From positions 1-8,358 of the forward strand of contig JARBTU010000062.1 in assembly GCA_029240015.1 (NCBI GenBank): a DNA stretch of 8,358 nucleotides. The letters run 5' to 3'. The notes under the pieces are model-generated. The model saw only the letters and a list, made by a program, of their open reading frames with translations, was not told the DNA's origin and searched no databases. The stretch is from Oscillospiraceae bacterium. GTDB lineage: Bacteria; Bacillota; Clostridia; Oscillospirales; Ruminococcaceae. Made by a program: the position numbers and the translations under genes. Below are positions 5,882 to 8,358 of the stretch, piece by piece; position 1 is the stretch's first letter, and each line of letters begins with the position of its first letter.

Positions 5882-5910
5882 TTGACATTTATTAAAATAA
5901 AATGTATAAT
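5882..5910 (+). promoter_or_regulatory. Perfect-consensus sigma-A promoter of the chemotaxis receptor
   Basis: TTGACA (5882-5887), a 17-nt spacer and TATAAT (5905-5910) match the housekeeping consensus at all twelve positions. The predicted start site is about 5917. The -10 box lies inside a 13-nt palindrome, ATGTATAATACAT (5902-5914). A 10-bp inverted repeat, TTTTTTGTAT (5855-5864) and ATACAAAAAA (5913-5922), brackets the promoter. Such a strong core promoter would usually be held in check, so these symmetries are candidate operators. Confidence 0.9.
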
Positions 5911-5916
5911 ACATAC

Positions 5917-6212
5917 AAAAAAGGAGGAAAAATTAATTATTACACATGAATTCCAAGGAGGTGAGAGGAGCAGTAATCACCTTATTCAGATTTAATATGT
6001 TAAAATTTTAACTTTTAGCTTAGATTAAAAGCATATTGCTGAGAAATGAATACTGTGTGGTTGATTGGGTGCCAATTAAATAAAATTGTTTGGGAGATGA
6101 ATAACAAAAATTTATAGGAGTATGAATTGATTAAGCTTAAAAATTAGGACCAATATGATAAGACAATGTAAAAAAATATATATCAACAAAAAGGACAATG
6201 GAGGACACAAAT
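5917..6212 (+). promoter_or_regulatory. Long structured 5' leader of the chemotaxis-receptor mRNA
   Basis: From the predicted start site to the ATG at 6213 there are about 296 nt with no credible gene. An AAGGAGG sequence sits at 5921-5927, that is at +5 to +11, with no start codon within reach, resembling the stabilising 5' Shine-Dalgarno (STAB-SD) of Bacillus cry3A mRNA. A second one, AAGGAGGTGA (5955-5964), pairs with TCACCT (5977-5982) in a hairpin. Further small inverted repeats are GTTAAAATTTTAAC (5999-6012), CTTTTA/TAAAAG (6012-6017 with 6026-6031) and ATTGG/CCAAT (6064-6068 with 6072-6076). It does not match any riboswitch I know, including the c-di-GMP (GEMM) type often found before chemotaxis genes. 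Confidence 0.55.
6200..6205 (+). promoter_or_regulatory. Ribosome binding site that favours the 6213 start of the chemotaxis receptor
   Basis: GGAGGA at 6200-6205 is 7 nt before the ATG at 6213. An in-frame ATG five codons upstream (6198) has only AAAGGA at short spacing. The downstream start also gives the usual MKWF...KISVKLL beginning of this receptor group. Use of both starts is possible. Confidence 0.65.
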
Positions 6213-7934
6213 ATGAAATGGTTCTATAATATGAAAATATCTGTTAAACTTTTAACAAGCTTTATTATTGTTGCTTTGATTGCGGGAGTCGTTGGAGTCA
6301 TAGGGGTTGTAAACGTAACTAAAATAAATAGACAATACATTAACTTGTACGATAATTTTGGCATTCCTATAGGGAATATGGGTGAAATATCAACACAGTT
6401 TCAATTGAGCAGAGTCTATTTAAGGGATGTTGTTTTGGAGAAAGACGAAGCAAATAGAACGAAATATGTGGGGAAAATAAATGAATGCGACAAGATCATC
6501 AGCGAACAGCTGGGAATTTTCAAAAAAACAATCCAAACAGAAGAAGGACAAGTAGAATTTAAAAGTCTGTTGGAAGGGCTGGAAGAGTTTAAGCCGATTA
6601 AAGAAAAAATTATAAGCTTGGCACGTAATAATAAAGACCAAGAAGCTCTTGCCTTGATAAGAGGAGATGGAGCTAAGCCAATAGAAAAAGTGGGGTCTGC
6701 TATCGATAATTTGTTTGAAATGAAAGTTTCAGGTGGACAGCAAGGGGAGAAAGATTATTCAAAAGGGGCAGAGTCAACCATTATGCAGTTGATTGTGATT
6801 GCAATATCTGCAATTATTATTGCAGTTCTGCTGGGAATCATTGTTTCAAAAATTATATGCAATCCAATCAAGAAGCTTATGAATGCTGCAGAGGTTATTG
6901 CGGATGGCGATTTGAGCGTAGAGATCCCTGTTGACACCAAAGATGAAGTTGGAAAACTGGCGAAGGCGTTCAGAGAAATGTCGGACAACATCAACGATGC
7001 GATGACAAACATCAATACAGCGTCGGAGCAGGTTGCATCGGGCTCCAAACAAGTTTCTTATTCCAGTATGGCATTGTCTCAGGGAACAACTGAGCAAGCA
7101 AGCTCTGTGGAAGAGCTCACATCATCGGTAGAAGAAATATCCGCGCAGACAGAACAAAATGCAGAGAAAGCCAAGACAGCAGATTCTTTGGCAGAGATTG
7201 CAAAAATGGAAGCGGAGAACGGCAATAGCCAAATGGATCAAATGCTTAAAGCTATGGAGGAAATCAATGTTTCTTCCGACAACATTTTTAAAATTATTAA
7301 GGTTATAGATGATATTGCTTTTCAGACGAATATACTTGCACTGAATGCCGCAGTTGAAGCGGCGAGGGCTGGTCAGCATGGGCGAGGATTCGCAGTTGTT
7401 GCGGAGGAAGTCCGCAACTTGGCAGTAAGATCTGCGAATGCCGCACAAGAAACAACCGCAATGATAGAAGGGTCTATCAAAAAAGTAGAAGGCGGAACTA
7501 AGACAGCGAACAAAACGGCGGCGGCATTGGGGAATATTATTGATGGAATCAACAAAGTGTCCGGTCTTGTGAAGGAGATTGCTGCGGCATCAAATCAACA
7601 AGCAATCGGTATTTCACAAATTAATCAGGGAATTATTCAGATATCGGAAGTTGTTCAAACCAATTCTGCCACTGCAGAAGAGAGTGCGGCCGCAAGCGAA
7701 GAACTCTCCGGTCAGGCCGAAGAACTAAAGCGGCAGGCATCAAAGTTCAAGCTTAAAAATAAATATGCGCCAACGATTACTTATACGGAGAGACCTTTTG
7801 CAGAGGGGAGCGAAACCGGGGGGCGTATGGACTCGGCAGGAGAGCCGCACTTTGCTCAGGGGTCTGAATTTTCCAAATCGCAACCAGCGCCTAAGAGTAT
7901 TTTGTTGAATGCAAAGGAATTCGGGAAATATTAA
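6213..7934 (+). CDS. Methyl-accepting chemotaxis protein (transmembrane chemoreceptor)
   Basis: This 573-residue chemoreceptor would sense an extracellular ligand and control CheA through CheW. It has TM1 at about 12-34, then an extracytoplasmic, largely helical sensor at about 35-189 that fits the four-helix-bundle (4HB/Tar-like) type. TM2 follows at about 190-213, then HAMP at about 214-266 (NPIKKLMNAAEVIADGDLSVEIP). The signalling hairpin spans about 270-515, and its tip FQTNILALNAAVEAARAG...GRGFAVVAEEVRNLA (about 370-404) is the most conserved part of the family. Glu-rich methylation stretches appear at SSVEELTSSVEEI (297-309) and TAEESAAASEEL (487-498). Aligned by hand with E. coli Tsr from the first methylation helix to the tip there is no large gap, suggesting the 36-heptad class. 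The C-terminal tail is disordered and lacks an NWETF-like CheR tether. The ligand is unknown. Confidence 0.96.
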   Translation: MKWFYNMKISVKLLTSFIIVALIAGVVGVIGVVNVTKINRQYINLYDNFGIPIGNMGEISTQFQLSRVYLRDVVLEKDEANRTKYVGKINECDKIISEQLGIFKKTIQTEEGQVEFKSLLEGLEEFKPIKEKIISLARNNKDQEALALIRGDGAKPIEKVGSAIDNLFEMKVSGGQQGEKDYSKGAESTIMQLIVIAISAIIIAVLLGIIVSKIICNPIKKLMNAAEVIADGDLSVEIPVDTKDEVGKLAKAFREMSDNINDAMTNINTASEQVASGSKQVSYSSMALSQGTTEQASSVEELTSSVEEISAQTEQNAEKAKTADSLAEIAKMEAENGNSQMDQMLKAMEEINVSSDNIFKIIKVIDDIAFQTNILALNAAVEAARAGQHGRGFAVVAEEVRNLAVRSANAAQETTAMIEGSIKKVEGGTKTANKTAAALGNIIDGINKVSGLVKEIAAASNQQAIGISQINQGIIQISEVVQTNSATAEESAAASEELSGQAEELKRQASKFKLKNKYAPTITYTERPFAEGSETGGRMDSAGEPHFAQGSEFSKSQPAPKSILLNAKEFGKY

Positions 7935-7937
7935 TGC

Positions 7938-7959
7938 TTAATATTATGTAGAATATTAA
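7938..7959 (+). repeat. Small inverted repeat after the chemotaxis-receptor stop codon
   Basis: TTAATATT (7938-7945) and AATATTAA (7952-7959) form an 8-bp AT-only stem with a 6-nt loop just after the stop codon. It may be a weak mRNA 3' structure. It has no T-tract, and the true terminator follows. Confidence 0.4.
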
Positions 7960-7976
7960 TGCGATAAATTGAAAAG

Positions 7977-8017
7977 ACGCAGACCACATTGCTTAAAGCG
8001 AGTGGCTGCGTTTTTTT
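7977..8017 (+). terminator. Rho-independent terminator of the chemotaxis receptor
   Basis: ACGCAG (7977-7982) pairs with CTGCGT (8006-8011) and CCAC (7984-7987) with GTGG (8002-8005), with a bulged A between and a few further pairs towards the TTAAA loop. Seven T residues end the element at 8017. The receptor is therefore probably a single-gene transcript. Confidence 0.92.
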
Positions 8018-8058
8018 GATTCTAACGGTTTCTCATACTGTTATTTCAGGGTTTAATG

Positions 8059-8067
8059 TGTTATAAT
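8059..8067 (+). promoter_or_regulatory. Extended -10 promoter for the second tautomerase gene
   Basis: TGTTATAAT gives a TGn extended -10 plus a perfect TATAAT (8062-8067), with only a poor -35. The leader would be about 70 nt. A second possibility, TTGAGC (8097-8102), 17 nt, TATATA (8120-8125), would start transcription inside the ribosome binding site and is less likely. Confidence 0.5.
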
Positions 8068-8145
8068 ATTGCTATATATTGTAAATATATTTGGGATTGA
8101 GCTAAAATATGATAAGTCTTATATAGTTTGTGAGGAGAGCTTTTG

Positions 8146-8358
8146 ATGCCTTTTATGAACATTAAAACGAGCGTAAAAGTTACCCGTGAAAAAGAAAAAA
8201 TTATTAAAACAAGATTAATAACAGCAATGAATGATCTTTCCGACAACATGAGGGAACTTGTTCTTAATGTGGAAGATGAATTTCCTTTGAATATGAAGAA
8301 CGACAAAACTCAGTATATCGCATTTATAGAGGTTAAACTCTATGGAAAAGCGAACAGT
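8146..8358 (+). CDS. MIF-like tautomerase family protein, second paralog (partial, N-terminal part)
   Basis: An open frame of exactly 71 codons runs to the right edge from an ATG preceded by GAGGAGAG (8132-8139), so the C-terminal third is missing. The protein begins MPFMNIKTSVKV and contains LVLNVEDEF (38-46) and IAFIEVKLYGKA (58-69). These match the full-length tautomerase encoded at 5641-5297 (LMLSFEDEC, IAFVEVKLFGKA) with a single one-residue gap, 29 of 71 positions identical by hand count. Pro is kept at position 2, the catalytic residue of the family after Met removal. The region that carries the active-site Lys in the other copy reads DLSDNMREL here, with no Lys and one residue fewer. 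It could have altered or lost tautomerase activity. It stands apart from the chemotaxis receptor, which ends in its own terminator. Confidence 0.85.
   Translation, partial: MPFMNIKTSVKVTREKEKIIKTRLITAMNDLSDNMRELVLNVEDEFPLNMKNDKTQYIAFIEVKLYGKANS

Noticed and set aside
5946..6011. 21-codon frame (MNSKEVRGAVITLF...) in the chemoreceptor leader
   Set aside because: The upstream AAGGAGG is 18 nt away, too far for efficient initiation, and the peptide resembles nothing known. A leader peptide is still possible.
6046..6117. 23-codon frame (MNTVWLIGCQLNK...) in the same leader
   Set aside because: Only a weak GAG before the ATG and no sign of coding character.
5761..6191. Three copies of ATCAACAAAA at 5761, 5838 and 6182
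   Set aside because: A-rich decamers in very AT-rich DNA with irregular spacing; the third lies at the ribosome binding region of the receptor. Likely chance.
5917..6212. c-di-GMP (GEMM) or other known riboswitch before the chemoreceptor
   Set aside because: I looked for the conserved GEMM core and other familiar aptamer sequences and saw none; the hairpins present are short and AT-rich.
8061..8306. Minus-strand frame of 81 codons near the right edge
   Set aside because: It is the shadow of the second tautomerase gene and its promoter; the plus-strand frame has a good ribosome binding site and clear homology to the first copy.

Overview
The window is low-GC, with strong AGGAGG-type ribosome binding sites, sigma-A-like promoters and hairpin/T-tract terminators. 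Its gene content is a YtrA-type GntR/ABC operon, an ECF sigma/anti-sigma pair, a YusI/Spx-like protein and a methyl-accepting chemotaxis protein. Together these point to a Firmicute, most likely a motile member of the Clostridia; the species cannot be named from the sequence alone.

Layout. (1) Positions 1-358, minus strand: the N-terminal 119 residues of a conserved protein that looks like a PD-(D/E)XK nuclease, running off the left edge. (2) 436-2570, plus strand: a terminator hairpin with no visible parent gene, a strong promoter with an operator-like inverted repeat, then a three-gene operon (GntR-family regulator, ABC ATPase, ABC-2-type permease) closed by a terminator. (3) 2613-4368, plus strand: an ECF sigma factor with a TTG start, translationally overlapping a single-pass membrane protein that is probably its anti-sigma factor. 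A perfect 34-nt palindrome then terminates transcription from both sides. (4) 5701-4374, minus strand: a strong promoter and a three-gene operon (MIF-like tautomerase, family-6 UDG/hypoxanthine-DNA glycosylase, YusI-like ArsC/Spx-family thioredoxin-fold protein). (5) 5702-8017, plus strand: a long AT-rich regulatory region holding a perfect-consensus promoter and an approximately 295-nt leader, then a chemotaxis receptor and its terminator. (6) 8059-8358, plus strand: an extended -10 promoter and the first 71 codons of a second MIF-like tautomerase, paralogous to the one in (4), running off the right edge.

How the genes work together. Two modules look like envelope sensing and response: the GntR-regulated ABC transporter and the ECF sigma/anti-sigma pair. 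The minus-strand operon mixes nucleobase repair with a thioredoxin-fold protein and a tautomerase, which could be stress-related, but this is inference. No mobile element, CRISPR array, tRNA or rRNA was seen.

I did not find a clearly new multi-gene system. The most unusual stretch is the control region and leader of the chemotaxis receptor. It combines a TTGACA-17-TATAAT promoter, a palindrome over the -10 box, repeated TTTGTATA boxes, a Shine-Dalgarno sequence at the predicted 5' end of the mRNA with no start codon, and a second strong Shine-Dalgarno sequence inside a hairpin. The pair of divergent MIF-like paralogs, one lacking the active-site lysine region, is the next most interesting observation.
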